Below, piece after piece: positions 16,065-25,880 of a stretch of 64,000 nt of DNA (within the stretch, counting starts at the first letter, position 1; each line of letters opens with the position of its first letter). The stretch is from Streptacidiphilus melanogenes (GTDB lineage Bacteria; Actinomycetota; Actinomycetes; Streptomycetales; Streptomycetaceae), in NCBI RefSeq assembly GCF_000787835.1, contig NZ_BBPP01000022.1:1-64000 (forward strand). Direction: 5' to 3'. The notes below the pieces were generated by a model. The model saw nothing but the letters and a program-made list of their open reading frames with translations, was not told the origin of the DNA and made no database searches. A program made the translations under genes and the position numbers.

Positions 16065-19000
16065 ATGACCACCTCCCTGCCCGCCGGCGCCTACCGCCTG
16101 GTGCGTGAGCCGGTCGCGCCTGCGGTGCCGCCTGCGCTGGACGCGTACCAGCAGGCGGTGGTGGACCACCGGGGCGGGCCGCTGCTGGTGCTGGCCGGTC
16201 CCGGCACCGGCAAGACCACGACGCTGGTGGAGGCGGTCGCCGCCCGGATCGCCGAAGGCGTTCCGGCGGAGGAGATTCTGGTGCTCACCTTCAGCCGCAA
16301 GGCGGCGGTGGAGCTGCGTGACCGGATCACCGCCCGGGTGAACCGCCCGACCGGCTCGACCGGCCCGGCCGGAGCCGCGGACGGGGCCGGAGCCGCGGGC
16401 GCGGCCGTGCCGCAGGCCACGACGTTCCACTCCTTCTGCTACGCGCTGCTCCGCGCTCATCAGGAGCCGGATCTCTACGCCGAGCCGTTGCGCCTGCTCT
16501 CCGGCCCCGAGCAGGACGTCCTGGTGCGCGAGCTGCTGACGGGCGGTGCGGAGGACGCGCGTGCGGGGATGGCCGGTGGTCCGGGGTGGCCTGCGGAGTT
16601 GCGGGCCGCCCTCACCACGCGCGGCTTCGCGGACGAGGTCCGTGCCGTCCTCGCGCGCGCCCGCGAGCTGGGCCTGGGCGAGACCCAGCTGGCCCGCTTC
16701 GCCGAGCGCGTCGGTCGCCCCGACTGGCAGGCGGCGGCCCGCTTCCTCGCGGAGTACCTCGACGTTCTCGACGGCCAGGAGCTGCTCGACTACGCCGAGC
16801 TGGTGCACCGCGCGGTGCTGCTGGCCGAGCGTCCGGACGTCGGCGGGCTGCTGCGCCGGACCTTCAAGGTCGTTTTCGTCGACGAGTACCAGGACACCGA
16901 CCCGTCCCAGGTCCGGCTGCTGCGCGCGCTGGCGGGCGGTGGCCGGGAGCTGATCGCCGTCGGCGACCCGGACCAGTCGATCTACGCCTTCCGGGGCGCG
17001 GACGTGAACGGCATCCTCGACTTCCCGCACGACTTCCCGCAGGCGGACGGCCGTCCCGCACCAGTCCGGGTGCTGCGCGTCTCGCGCCGCGCCGGGCGTC
17101 GGCTGCTGACGTCCAGCCGGGTGCTGGCCGAGCGGCTCCCGGCCGGACGCCTCCCGGCGGCGGCGCTGGCGGCGCACCGCGACCTCGTCCCGGCCCGGGA
17201 GGGCGGTTCCGTCGAGGTGCTCACCTTCCCCACCCCCGGCGCCGAGCTCGACAACATCGCCGACCTGCTCCGCCGCGCGCACCTGGAGCAGCAGCTCCCA
17301 TGGTCCGAGATGGCCGTCCTGGTCCGCGCCGGGTCCCGATCCCTCCCGGGGCTCCGACGCGCTCTCACCTCTGCGGGGGTTCCGGTCGAGCTCGACGGCG
17401 ACGACCTCCCCCTCCACGCCGAACCGGCCGTCGCGTCGCTGCTCACCGCGCTGCGCATCTGCGCCCTGTCGGCCGCCCGCTCCCGTCGGCTCATGGCGCT
17501 GGGCGGGAACGACCACCCCATCCCGGCCCAGCCCGGCCCGCAGGACGAACCAGCCGACCAGGCCGTCCCAGACCCGTCCGGGACGGCCGCCGCGGCGCCC
17601 GACGTCGAGGGCAGCTCCCAGGAAGGTGTCCCGCACGTCGGTGACCTGCGCTTCCGTTCCGCCGTGCGCGACGCCGAGGAACCGCTGACCGTCGAGGTCG
17701 CCGAGCAGTTGCTGACCGGGCCGCTCGGCGGGTTGGACGGGGCCGATCTGCGCCAGCTCGGACGGGCGCTCAGGGAGGAGGAACGCGGCGCCCTGCGCGA
17801 GGTGCCCGCCGAGGTGCGGCGTGCCGTGCGGCCCGCGGGGGAGCTGATCCGGGAAGCGCTCGCGGAGCCCGAGCGGCTGGTGCTGCTCGCGGGGCCCGCG
17901 GCTCGACGTGCGCGTGAGCTGGGACTGCTGCTGCGCAAGGTGCAGGACCTGCTCCTCGGTGGCGCCACCGCCGAGGACACGCTGTGGGCGCTGTGGGAGG
18001 CGAGCAGCCCCTGGCGGGAGCGGCTGGAGCGCGCCGCCCTGCGCGGTGGCGCGGCCGGGCGCAACGCCGACCGCGACCTCGACGCCCTGTGCGCGCTGTT
18101 CGAGACGGCGGCCCGCGCCGAGGTGCGGGCGGGCGGCCCGCGCGGCGCGCTGAACTTCCTCGCCGAGGTGGAGCAGCAGGACATCGCCGCCGACACCCTT
18201 TCCGGCCGGGCCGTACGCACGGACGCCGTCCGGCTGATGACCGCGCACCGTTCGAAGGGCCTGGAGTGGCGGCTGGTCGTCGTCGCCGGGGTGCAGGAGG
18301 GCCTCTGGCCGGACCTGCGGCGCCGCGGCTCGCTGCTGGAGGCGGACCGGATCGCCGTGGACGGGATCGCTGAACCGATGCCGCAGAGCGCACTCCTGTC
18401 CGAGGAACGTCGTCTCTTCTACGTCGCGGCCACCCGCGCCAAGGAGCGGCTGGTCGTGACCGCCGTCCAGGTGGCCGCGGAGGACGGCGACGAGCCGTCC
18501 CGCTTCCTGCGCGAGCTGTACCGCGAGCGCCCGGACGGCACGCGTGTGCCGGACGTCCGCGTCGAGGACGTGACGCACCGGCCACGCCGTGCCCTGTCCG
18601 TCGCCGCGCTGGTCGCCGAGCTGCGCGCCACCAGCGTCGACCCGGACGCCTCGCCGCAGCTGCGGGAGGCCGCCGCCGAGCGGCTGGCCCGGCTGGCCGC
18701 GCTGGTGGACGAGGACGGCCTCGCGCTCGTCCCGGCCGCGAACCCGCACCGCTGGTGGGGCATGGCCGACCTGACGCAGAACGAGGTGCCGGTGCGTGAC
18801 CCGGCACGGCCGGTCGAGCTCTCCGGCAGCGCCTTGGAGTCGGTGAACGCCTGCGCGTTGCAGTGGTTCCTGGGGCGCGAGGTCCGGGCGCAGGAGGTGT
18901 CCAGCGGGGCGCAGGGCTTCGGCAACGTGGTGCACGTCCTCGCCGAGGAGGTCGGCGCAGGGTCCACCCCGGCGGACCTGGACGTGCTGATGGCCCGGCT

Positions 19001-19619
19001 GGACCGGGTCTGGGACGCGCTCGCCTTCGACGCGCCGTGGAAGTCCGAGCAGGAGAAGGGTGAGGCGCGCGCCGCGCTGGAGCGGTTCCTGACCTGGCAC
19101 GGCGCCGAGCGGGGACGGCTCCCCGTGGCCACCGAGCAGCCGTTCGACGTGGAGCTCAAGGCGGGCCCGTACGCGGTCCGCATCCGCGGCACCATGGACC
19201 GCGTCGAGCGTGAGAACGCGACCGGCGCGGCCTACGTCGTCGACTTCAAGACCGGGCGCAACACCCCCAGCAGGGCCCAGGTCGAGGAGCATCCGCAGCT
19301 CGGCGTCTACCAGCTCGCCGTCCGCGAGGGCGCGGTGGACGAGGTCTTCGACGGCTCCCGCCCCGAGCCGGGCGGCGCGGAACTCGTGCAGCTGCGCCAG
19401 CCCGAGTCGAAGGCGGTCGCCGACGCGCCCAAGGTGCAGCACCAGCCCGGCCTGGCGGAGAACCCGGCCGGCCCGCAGTGGATCGAGGGCCTGCTGGCCG
19501 AGGCGGCGGATCGGGTGCTGCGCGAGCGGTTCGTCCCCACCACGGGCGACCAGTGCGGCCACTGTTCCTTCCACGCCAGCTGCTCGGCCCGCGCTGAGGG
19601 CCGCCAGATCGTCGAGTAG
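16065..19619 (+). CDS. adnA: AdnA: helicase-nuclease subunit of the AdnAB end-resection complex
   Basis: An 1184-residue UvrD/Rep-type SF1 helicase with a C-terminal RecB-family nuclease. With AdnB it resects double-strand breaks in actinobacteria, replacing RecBCD/AddAB. Walker A GPGTGKTT is at 45-52, Walker B VDEYQDTD near residue 270, QSIYAFRGAD follows, and TAHRSKGLEW lies near residue 725. The nuclease domain has VVDFKTGRN and an iron-sulfur-type cysteine set: one Cys in SVNACALQW and C-x2-C-x5-C in QCGHCSFHASC near the end. ATG at 16065 has little ribosome-site support. adnB follows after 58 bp. A long overlapping minus-strand frame is a GC artefact. Confidence 0.93.
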   Translation: MTTSLPAGAYRLVREPVAPAVPPALDAYQQAVVDHRGGPLLVLAGPGTGKTTTLVEAVAARIAEGVPAEEILVLTFSRKAAVELRDRITARVNRPTGSTGPAGAADGAGAAGAAVPQATTFHSFCYALLRAHQEPDLYAEPLRLLSGPEQDVLVRELLTGGAEDARAGMAGGPGWPAELRAALTTRGFADEVRAVLARARELGLGETQLARFAERVGRPDWQAAARFLAEYLDVLDGQELLDYAELVHRAVLLAERPDVGGLLRRTFKVVFVDEYQDTDPSQVRLLRALAGGGRELIAVGDPDQSIYAFRGADVNGILDFPHDFPQADGRPAPVRVLRVSRRAGRRLLTSSRVLAERLPAGRLPAAALAAHRDLVPAREGGSVEVLTFPTPGAELDNIADLLRRAHLEQQLPWSEMAVLVRAGSRSLPGLRRALTSAGVPVELDGDDLPLHAEPAVASLLTALRICALSAARSRRLMALGGNDHPIPAQPGPQDEPADQAVPDPSGTAAAAPDVEGSSQEGVPHVGDLRFRSAVRDAEEPLTVEVAEQLLTGPLGGLDGADLRQLGRALREEERGALREVPAEVRRAVRPAGELIREALAEPERLVLLAGPAARRARELGLLLRKVQDLLLGGATAEDTLWALWEASSPWRERLERAALRGGAAGRNADRDLDALCALFETAARAEVRAGGPRGALNFLAEVEQQDIAADTLSGRAVRTDAVRLMTAHRSKGLEWRLVVVAGVQEGLWPDLRRRGSLLEADRIAVDGIAEPMPQSALLSEERRLFYVAATRAKERLVVTAVQVAAEDGDEPSRFLRELYRERPDGTRVPDVRVEDVTHRPRRALSVAALVAELRATSVDPDASPQLREAAAERLARLAALVDEDGLALVPAANPHRWWGMADLTQNEVPVRDPARPVELSGSALESVNACALQWFLGREVRAQEVSSGAQGFGNVVHVLAEEVGAGSTPADLDVLMARLDRVWDALAFDAPWKSEQEKGEARAALERFLTWHGAERGRLPVATEQPFDVELKAGPYAVRIRGTMDRVERENATGAAYVVDFKTGRNTPSRAQVEEHPQLGVYQLAVREGAVDEVFDGSRPEPGGAELVQLRQPESKAVADAPKVQHQPGLAENPAGPQWIEGLLAEAADRVLRERFVPTTGDQCGHCSFHASCSARAEGRQIVE

Positions 19620-19664
19620 GCGGGTGTCCGGAGCACGAGGCCCGGCCGTGTCCGACCCACGCGC

Positions 19665-19670
19665 TAGCGT
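19665..19670 (+). promoter_or_regulatory. -10 element TAGCGT directly before adnB
   Basis: TAGCGT ends 7 nt before ATG 19678, which lacks a Shine-Dalgarno sequence. adnB may therefore have its own leaderless transcript in addition to read-through from adnA. Confidence 0.45.
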
Positions 19671-19677
19671 GTCACGC

Positions 19678-22600
19678 ATGCCAGGCCGCCTGACCAGTCC
19701 CGAGGAGCTCAAGGAGCTCCTCGGGATTCCGTTCACCGAGGAGCAGCTGCGTGCGATCACCGCGCCGCTCGCCCCCGCGGTGATCGTCGCGGGCGCCGGT
19801 TCGGGCAAGACCACGGTGATGGCCGCCCGCGTGGTGTGGTTGGTCGGCACCGGACAGGTCCGGCCCGAGCAGGTGCTCGGCCTCACCTTCACCAACAAGG
19901 CGGCCGCGGAGCTGTCCGAGCGCGTTCGCAAGGCGCTGCTGCGAGCCGGGGTCGGCGGCTACGCCGAGCCGGTTCCTCCCGGTCGGGGTGCGGCCGAGGG
20001 CGGGGACGGCAGCCTCGGCGAGCCGGAGATCTCGACCTACCACGCCTTCGCGGGGCGGCTGCTCAAGGACCACGGGCTGCGCATCGGCCTGGAGCCCGAC
20101 GTCCGGCTCCTCGCGGACGCCACCCGCTTCCAGCTCGCGGCCCGGGTACTGCGGCAGGCGCCGGGGCCGTACCCCGGGCTGAAGGACGGCGTCTCGTCCC
20201 TCATCGCCAAGCTGGTCAAGCTCGACGGCGAGCTGGCCGAGCACCTGGTCACCCCCGAGGCGCTCGCCGCACACGACTCCGCCCTGCTGGCCTCTCTGGA
20301 CGGGGTCAGGCTCAGCAACGAGGCACTGCGCGCCGTCCCGGTCGCGGCCGAGGCGCGCCGCGAGCTGACCGAGCTCGTGGTCCGCTACCGCGCCCGCAAG
20401 CGCGAGGCACAGCTGATGGACTTCGGCGACCAGATCGCCGCCTGCGCCAGACTCGCCCAGTCCCGGCCCGAGGTCGGCGCGCTGCTGCGCGAGCAGTTCG
20501 CCGTCGTGCTGCTGGACGAGTACCAGGACACCTCCGTCGCCCAGCGGCTGATGCTCGCCGGTCTGTTCGGCGACGGCACCGGCCACCCCGTCACCGCCGT
20601 CGGCGACCCCTGCCAGGCGATCTACGGCTGGCGCGGCGCCTCCGTGGCCAACCTGGACGAGTTCCCGTACCACTTCCGCGGCGCGGACACCCGGCGCGGC
20701 GCGGACACCCGGCGCGGCGCGGACACCCGGCGCGGCGCGGACATCCGGCGGGACGCGGCCGTCGAAGGCGGCGCGCTACCGGAAGGCGGCGCGGACGGCG
20801 GGGGCCGTGACGGCGCCGGGGGCGGCGACGGCCCGCCCGCCGCGCGCTACTCGCTCAGCGAGAACCGCCGTTCCGGCGGCAGGCTGCTGGCCTTCGCCAA
20901 CGACCTCGCCGCACCCCTGCGCGCGATGCACGAGGGCGTCGCAGCGCTGCGTCCCGCGCCGGGGGAGGAGCTGGCCGGTGGGTTGCGGTGCGCGCTGCTG
21001 GCGACGCACGAGGCGGAGGTGGCCTGGGTCGCCGACAGCATCGCCCACCTGGTGCGCACCGGCACACCGCCGGGCCGGATCGCGGTGCTGTGCCGTGCCG
21101 GGCGCGAGCTCTTCCCCGACGTGCACGCCGCCCTCGTGGCCCGGGACGTGCCGGTCGAGGTCGTCGGTCTGTCCGGGCTGCTGCACCTGCCCGAGATCGC
21201 CGACCTGGTCGCGACCTGCGAGGTGCTGCAGGACCCGACGGCCAATGCCGCGCTGGTCCGCCTGCTGACCGGTCCGCGCTGGCGGATCGGGCCGCGCGAC
21301 CTGGCCCTGCTGGGGCGTCGCGCCCGGGATCTGGTCCGTGGCGCAGCCGGTGACGACGGGCGGCAGGACAAGCTGGAGCAGGCCGTCGCGGAGGCCGATC
21401 CGACGGAGATCGTCTCGCTGGCCGACGCGCTGGAGTCCTTCCTCTACCCGGGGCAGGCGGGCGAGTCGGAGCTGCCCTTCTCCACCGAGGCGGCAACCCG
21501 GTTCCAGCGGCTGGCGGCCGAGATCCGCGAGCTGCGCCGCGCGCTGGCCGAGCCGCTGATGGACGTGCTGCACCGGATCCTGACGGTCACGGGCCTGGAG
21601 GTGGAGCTCGCGGCCTCTCCGCACGCCCTCGCCGCGCGCCGCCGCGAGACCCTCTCCGCCTTCCTCGACGTCGCGGCCGGCTTCGCCGACCTGGACGGCG
21701 ACCCCTCCCTCGGCGCTTTCCTCGGCTTCCTGCGCACCGCCCAGGAGTACGACCGCGGCCTCGACAACAACCTCCCGAGTGGCGAGGACACCGTCAAGGT
21801 GCTCACCGCCCACAAGTCCAAGGGCCTGGAGTGGGACGTCGTCTTCGTTCCCGGCCTGGTCAAGGGCGCGTTCCCGAGTGGAACCGGGCGTGAGAGGTGG
21901 ACCTCGCGTCCCGAGGTGCTTCCGCACGCCCTGCGCGGCGACGTGCCCGCGCTGCCCGCCGATCCGGCCTGGACCTCGGCCGGGCTGAAGGCCTTCGAAG
22001 CCGCGATGAAGGAGCATGCCGCGACGGAGGAGCTCCGCCTCGGCTATGTCGCCTTCACTCGCCCCCGTGCGCGGCTCCACGCCTCCGGCCACTGGTGGGG
22101 GCCCACGCAGAAGCGGCCGCGCGGTCCGTCGGAGTTCCTGACGGCACTGCGCGAGTTCGGCGAGCAGCGGCCCGAGGCCGGCGTCGAGATCGAGCACTGG
22201 GCGGAGCCGCCCGCCGAGGGGGAGCAGAATCCCGCACTGGACGAGACGGCCGAGCACGTCTGGCCGTTGCCGCTGGACCCGGCGGCCCAGGCCGCGCGCC
22301 GTGATGCGGGCACCCGTGTGCTGGCCGGGCCGCGCGGGGAGGCGTCCCCGCAACCCGAGACGGGCGAGGAGCGGCGGCTCGTCGCGTCCTGGGACCGCGA
22401 TCTGGAGCTGCTCTCCGCCGAGCTGCTGCGCGCCCGCTCGCGGGTGCGGGACGTGCCGTTGCCCGCTTCGCTCTCCGCCTCCCAACTCCTGCGTGTCGCC
22501 GCCGATCCGGACGGCTTCGCGCGCGAACTGGCCCGGCCGATGCCCCGCCCGCCGCAGCCCGCGGCCAGGCGTGGCACCCGCTTCCACGCCTGGGTCGAGT

Positions 22601-23079
22601 CCCGGCTGGCCGTCGAGCCGCTGCTGCTGCTGGGCGAGGACGAACTGCCCGGCCTGGACGACTCCGGGATCGAGGACGAGCGTGACCTGGCCCGGCTGAA
22701 AGAGGCCTTCCTTCGTACCGAGTACGCCGCGCGCACTCCGTACCGGATCGAGGAGCCGTTCCAGCTGATGCTCGGCGGCCGGGTGATCCGTGGCCGGATC
22801 GATGCCGTCTACCGCACGGCGGCGGGCTTCGAGGTCGTGGACTGGAAGACCAACCACAGGGAGACCGCCGACCCACTGCAGCTGGCGGTCTACCGGCTGG
22901 CCTGGGCCGAGCGCGAGGGGGTGGAACTCCACCGCGTGACCGCGGCGTTTCTGTATGTTCGTAGTGGAACAGTCGTGAGACCCGAGGGGCTTCCGGACCG
23001 CGCGGGGCTGGCGGCGCTGCTGGACGCCGTTACTCCGAATGGGGAGCGGGTCGAGGAAGCTGCGACCGGGGCTTCGTGA
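19678..23079 (+). CDS. adnB: AdnB: motor/nuclease subunit of AdnAB
   Basis: An 1133-residue SF1 helicase with a C-terminal PD-(D/E)XK nuclease, partner of AdnA. Walker A GAGSGKTT at 39-46, LTFTNKAAAELSERV, LLDEYQDTS, QAIYGWRG, TAHKSKGLEW and YVAFTRPRARL mark the helicase. GTRFHAWVESRL and FEVVDWKTNH mark the nuclease. No terminal iron-sulfur cysteine cluster is seen, unlike AdnA. ATG at 19678 (MPGRLTSPEELKELLG) was chosen for its position after a -10 hexamer; GTG at 19648 with GAGG upstream is an alternative. An unusual 18-bp tandem repeat encodes a Gly/Arg-rich insertion between helicase motifs (20680-20751). Confidence 0.93.
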   Translation: MPGRLTSPEELKELLGIPFTEEQLRAITAPLAPAVIVAGAGSGKTTVMAARVVWLVGTGQVRPEQVLGLTFTNKAAAELSERVRKALLRAGVGGYAEPVPPGRGAAEGGDGSLGEPEISTYHAFAGRLLKDHGLRIGLEPDVRLLADATRFQLAARVLRQAPGPYPGLKDGVSSLIAKLVKLDGELAEHLVTPEALAAHDSALLASLDGVRLSNEALRAVPVAAEARRELTELVVRYRARKREAQLMDFGDQIAACARLAQSRPEVGALLREQFAVVLLDEYQDTSVAQRLMLAGLFGDGTGHPVTAVGDPCQAIYGWRGASVANLDEFPYHFRGADTRRGADTRRGADTRRGADIRRDAAVEGGALPEGGADGGGRDGAGGGDGPPAARYSLSENRRSGGRLLAFANDLAAPLRAMHEGVAALRPAPGEELAGGLRCALLATHEAEVAWVADSIAHLVRTGTPPGRIAVLCRAGRELFPDVHAALVARDVPVEVVGLSGLLHLPEIADLVATCEVLQDPTANAALVRLLTGPRWRIGPRDLALLGRRARDLVRGAAGDDGRQDKLEQAVAEADPTEIVSLADALESFLYPGQAGESELPFSTEAATRFQRLAAEIRELRRALAEPLMDVLHRILTVTGLEVELAASPHALAARRRETLSAFLDVAAGFADLDGDPSLGAFLGFLRTAQEYDRGLDNNLPSGEDTVKVLTAHKSKGLEWDVVFVPGLVKGAFPSGTGRERWTSRPEVLPHALRGDVPALPADPAWTSAGLKAFEAAMKEHAATEELRLGYVAFTRPRARLHASGHWWGPTQKRPRGPSEFLTALREFGEQRPEAGVEIEHWAEPPAEGEQNPALDETAEHVWPLPLDPAAQAARRDAGTRVLAGPRGEASPQPETGEERRLVASWDRDLELLSAELLRARSRVRDVPLPASLSASQLLRVAADPDGFARELARPMPRPPQPAARRGTRFHAWVESRLAVEPLLLLGEDELPGLDDSGIEDERDLARLKEAFLRTEYAARTPYRIEEPFQLMLGGRVIRGRIDAVYRTAAGFEVVDWKTNHRETADPLQLAVYRLAWAEREGVELHRVTAAFLYVRSGTVVRPEGLPDRAGLAALLDAVTPNGERVEEAATGAS
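20680..20751 (+). repeat. Four 18-bp tandem repeats inside adnB
   Basis: Three identical copies of GGCGCGGACACCCGGCGC and a fourth with two changes, encoding a GADTRR-type hexapeptide repeat. The repeat lies just after QAIYGWRGASVANLDEFPYH and is followed by a Gly-rich linker, so it is an insertion in a surface loop of the motor. Confidence 0.9.
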
Positions 23080-23289
23080 AAGGGCTGTGCAGCCTGTCCA
23101 ATTCGCGCCTAATGTGGGGACGTTAACCAGTCAACTTCGATCCAACGTTGAACTTTTTCTGGCCGCGGTTGAGGCCGCGGTCGGACGCCCTCGGGCCCGC
23201 CGGGCCCTCGGGCCGCCGGCTCGCTCACCCGCCCACGCTCAAGCACCCTCGTTGCACCTTGTTGCACAGTGCCCGCAGGAGAGACGACG

Positions 23290-24504
23290 TTGACTGCCGC
23301 CGGAAGGTTCCGCCAGCTCAGCCGCAGGGGCCGTTGGGTGCTTCTGCTGCCCTTCCTCGGCGTGGCCCTGGTCTTCGTGCTCGATCGGGCCAGCAACAAC
23401 CCCGACGTCACCTTCGAGCCGGCGCTCTCGGCGGGCCCGGCGCTCGCCGCCGTCGTCAGCAGCAACGTCTGGTTCCCGCTCCTGGTGGGCGGGGTCGCCA
23501 TCGGTGAGGCCTTCGTCATCGCGGCGGAGGACCAGACCATGGCCGCCTCCGTCCACACCGCGAGCGTTCTCGCGATCGTGCTGATCAGCGCGATCGGCGC
23601 GGCCAGCGTCATGCTGCGCAACCGGCAGGAGCGAGCTCTGGCCGACGCCCGGCTGGTCTCCGAGGTGGCCCAGCGCATCCTGCTCCGCTCCATCCCCGAG
23701 CGCATCGGCCCTGTGCGCGCCGCCGTCCACTACGCGGCGGCCGCCGCGCACGCCCGCATCGGCGGCGACCTCTACGAGGTCGTGCAGACCCGGTACGGCG
23801 TCCGCGCCGTCATCGGCGACGTCCGCGGCAAGGGTCTTGCCGCGGTCGAGACCGCCGCTGCGATCCTCGGCGCGTTCCGTGAGGCCGCACACCAGGAACA
23901 GGCCCTGGACAAGGTCGCCGCCTGGCTCGCGGACAGCCTCGGCCGGGCCCTGCACGAGAACGGCGCCGAGCACGAGGGCAGCGACGAGGAGTTCGTCACC
24001 CTGGTCCTGGTCGGCGTCGGCGCCGACGCGGTCGTCGAGATCGTCAACTGCGGCCACCCCGCCCCGCTGCTGCTGCGCCGGGGCACTCCCGTCCGTTTTC
24101 TCGACCCGCCGTCCAACGTGCCCCCCCTGGGCGTGCTGGAGCCGGAGGACGTGCACCCGCCGATCCTGCGCCTGCCGCTGCAGGAGGACGACCGACTGCT
24201 CCTGTACACCGACGGCGTCATCGAGGCGCGTAACAGCTGGGGGGTCTTCTACCCCCTCGCCGAGCGCGTCCCCGACTGCGCGGCGGCGGACACCCCCGCC
24301 CTGGTCCTGGAGCGGATCCACGAGGACGTCCGCCGACACGTCGGCCACCAGCTCGGCGACGACGCGGCGATGCTGCTCCTGCAGTACACGCCGCTCCCGA
24401 CGACCGGCGCGGTCGCCCCGAACCGCTCCGTGGTCCATCCCCGGGTCTCCACCACCCAGGCGGACCAGCTCCCGCTGCTGGACCGCAGGGACTCCCGGGA
24501 GTAA
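23290..24504 (+). CDS. Membrane-anchored PP2C-type serine phosphatase (SpoIIE/RsbU family)
   Basis: A 404-residue protein with about three N-terminal hydrophobic segments (WVLLLPFLGVALVFVL, LAAVVSSNVWFPLLVGGVAI, SVLAIVLISAIGAASVML) and a cytoplasmic PP2C_SIG phosphatase. Metal-binding Asp motifs are visible in RIGGDLYEVV, VIGDVRGKG, LLLYTDGVIEARN and GDDAAMLLL. Such enzymes dephosphorylate anti-anti-sigma proteins in partner-switching pathways. The start is TTG at 23290, with AGGAG 8 nt upstream; the upstream GTG has no ribosome site. An ATP-binding anti-sigma-type protein is encoded 4 kb downstream, but pairing is speculative. Confidence 0.9.
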   Translation: MTAAGRFRQLSRRGRWVLLLPFLGVALVFVLDRASNNPDVTFEPALSAGPALAAVVSSNVWFPLLVGGVAIGEAFVIAAEDQTMAASVHTASVLAIVLISAIGAASVMLRNRQERALADARLVSEVAQRILLRSIPERIGPVRAAVHYAAAAAHARIGGDLYEVVQTRYGVRAVIGDVRGKGLAAVETAAAILGAFREAAHQEQALDKVAAWLADSLGRALHENGAEHEGSDEEFVTLVLVGVGADAVVEIVNCGHPAPLLLRRGTPVRFLDPPSNVPPLGVLEPEDVHPPILRLPLQEDDRLLLYTDGVIEARNSWGVFYPLAERVPDCAAADTPALVLERIHEDVRRHVGHQLGDDAAMLLLQYTPLPTTGAVAPNRSVVHPRVSTTQADQLPLLDRRDSRE

Positions 24505-24725
24505 CCGGCTGCCGCGCGACGGGGAGGCGTGAGGCGCTGCCGACCCGCGCCCGCCGGTAACGCGACCGGGCGCAGGCGGGGTGAGGCGACCGGCGGTGAC
24601 GCGACGGGGTGCAGGCGGGGAGCCCACCGGCGAACGCCCGTGGCCGGGGAGGCCACCGGCGAACGCCCGGGTGGCGTGCGGGGCGCCGGGCCCGGCCGGT
24701 CCCCTCCGGCGGCCCCGGCGGGACG

Positions 24726-25673
24726 TCAACCCCGGAGCGAAAGCTCCACCAGCAGCGGCCGGTGGTCGGAGACCCGGGTCGTCGGCGTCTCGACGCGCTG
24801 CACGGCGGTTCGTGGGACACCGACCGCGAGCACGTGGTCGAACTGCACGGCTGGCCGGTGAGCGGGGTAGGTGGGGGTGCGCGCCAGATCGCGCCAGCCC
24901 TGCAACCGGCCGCGCGGTGACGCGGTCCGCAGCGGACGGCGGGCCCTCGGCCGCGGCAGGCGGCCGCGGTCCACGACCGCGGCGCCGCCCAGCACCGTGC
25001 GCGGGACCGGGCCGACCAGGTTGAAGTCTCCGAGCAGCAGGTACGGCAGCGGCAGGTCCGCGATCCACCGGCGCATACCGGCCAGCTGGCCCATGTTCCA
25101 GCCCGGTACGAAGGACAGATGGGCGGCGACCACCGTGAACGGGCCGGCAGGCCCGTCCAGCACGGCGGCCAGTGCCGTGCGGGGCTCGTCCGGGACGGGG
25201 GTGAGCCCGCGCCGTCCGGCGACGCGCAGCGGGAGGCTGAACGGCGCCGCTGGGAAGCGCCGCGCCCGCCAGTGCAGCACAGGAAGGCGGGTGAGCAGGG
25301 CGGTGCCGTAGGCGGGCTGGTCCGCGTCGCGCCCCGCGTCGTCGGGGCCGTAGACGCGGAGCGTGGTCGCGCCGGGAGCGTGCACCCAGCCGGCGACGGG
25401 TGCCGGGTGGCCCACCACGGCGGCGGCGAAGCGGTAGTCCCGGGCGCCCAGCGCCTTCGCTCCGACGGCGGCCTGGTCGACCCGTCCGGAGCGTTCCTGG
25501 AACCGGTCGACCTCCTGCAGCGCGAGCACGTCCGCGTCGAGAGCGGCGATCGCGTCCGTGAGCGGTGCCTCCGGGACGTCACCCGGTCCGTCCGCGGCCG
25601 AGAGCGGTCTGCCCGCACGGTCCATGGGCTGGCCGTGCAGGAGGTTGAAGGTTGCGACGCGCAGCTGGCTCAC
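24726..25673 (-). CDS. Endonuclease/exonuclease/phosphatase (EEP) family protein
   Basis: A 315-residue metal-dependent phosphoesterase fold. Signature positions are present: TFNLLHG near the N-terminus, LQEVDRF (metal Glu), HLSFVPGWN, GDFN and SDHRP near the C-terminus (catalytic Asp/His). The substrate could be nucleic acid, phospholipid or sugar phosphate. GTG at 25673 lacks a strong ribosome site. It converges on the PP2C gene across a ~220-bp gap containing GC-rich near-repeats (two copies of GAGGCCACCGGCGAACGCCCG differing slightly, near 24593-24672). Confidence 0.88.
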   Translation of the reverse strand: MSQLRVATFNLLHGQPMDRAGRPLSAADGPGDVPEAPLTDAIAALDADVLALQEVDRFQERSGRVDQAAVGAKALGARDYRFAAAVVGHPAPVAGWVHAPGATTLRVYGPDDAGRDADQPAYGTALLTRLPVLHWRARRFPAAPFSLPLRVAGRRGLTPVPDEPRTALAAVLDGPAGPFTVVAAHLSFVPGWNMGQLAGMRRWIADLPLPYLLLGDFNLVGPVPRTVLGGAAVVDRGRLPRPRARRPLRTASPRGRLQGWRDLARTPTYPAHRPAVQFDHVLAVGVPRTAVQRVETPTTRVSDHRPLLVELSLRG

Positions 25674-25843
25674 GGGACGAACCTACGCCAGGCGGGCCGG
25701 GGCACAGGAACGGCGGAGGCGGTCCGTCGACACCCGCCCGGCGCGCACGCCGGTCGCGCGCGGCGTGCGGGCGCTCCGGCGTGCGGGGCCCGGGCCGTGC
25801 GGCTCGGGCGGCGCGTCCTGGCCGGTGCTGTGATCAAACGCGC

Positions 25844-25874
25844 TTGCCGGGCGGCCGCGGCTTCGAACTAGAGT
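25844..25874 (+). promoter_or_regulatory. Promoter TTGCCG-19-TAGAGT for the M20 peptidase
   Basis: -35 TTGCCG at 25844-25849 and -10 TAGAGT at 25869-25874. The -10 ends 6 nt before the ATG and no Shine-Dalgarno is visible, so a leaderless transcript is predicted. Confidence 0.6.
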
Positions 25875-25880
25875 CGTGCC

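Noticed and set aside
15447-19931. 1494-codon open frame on the minus strand across the alkyltransferase-like gene and adnA
   Set aside because: It is the antisense shadow of adnA. Its translation is low-complexity and shows no domain, while the plus strand has all helicase and nuclease motifs.
20680-20751. Short tandem repeats as a CRISPR array
   Set aside because: Units are 18 bp, conti­guous without spacers and in frame within adnB; no cas genes are in the window.
20776-22932. 718-codon minus-strand frame opposite adnB
   Set aside because: Antisense shadow of adnB; no motifs and unnatural composition.
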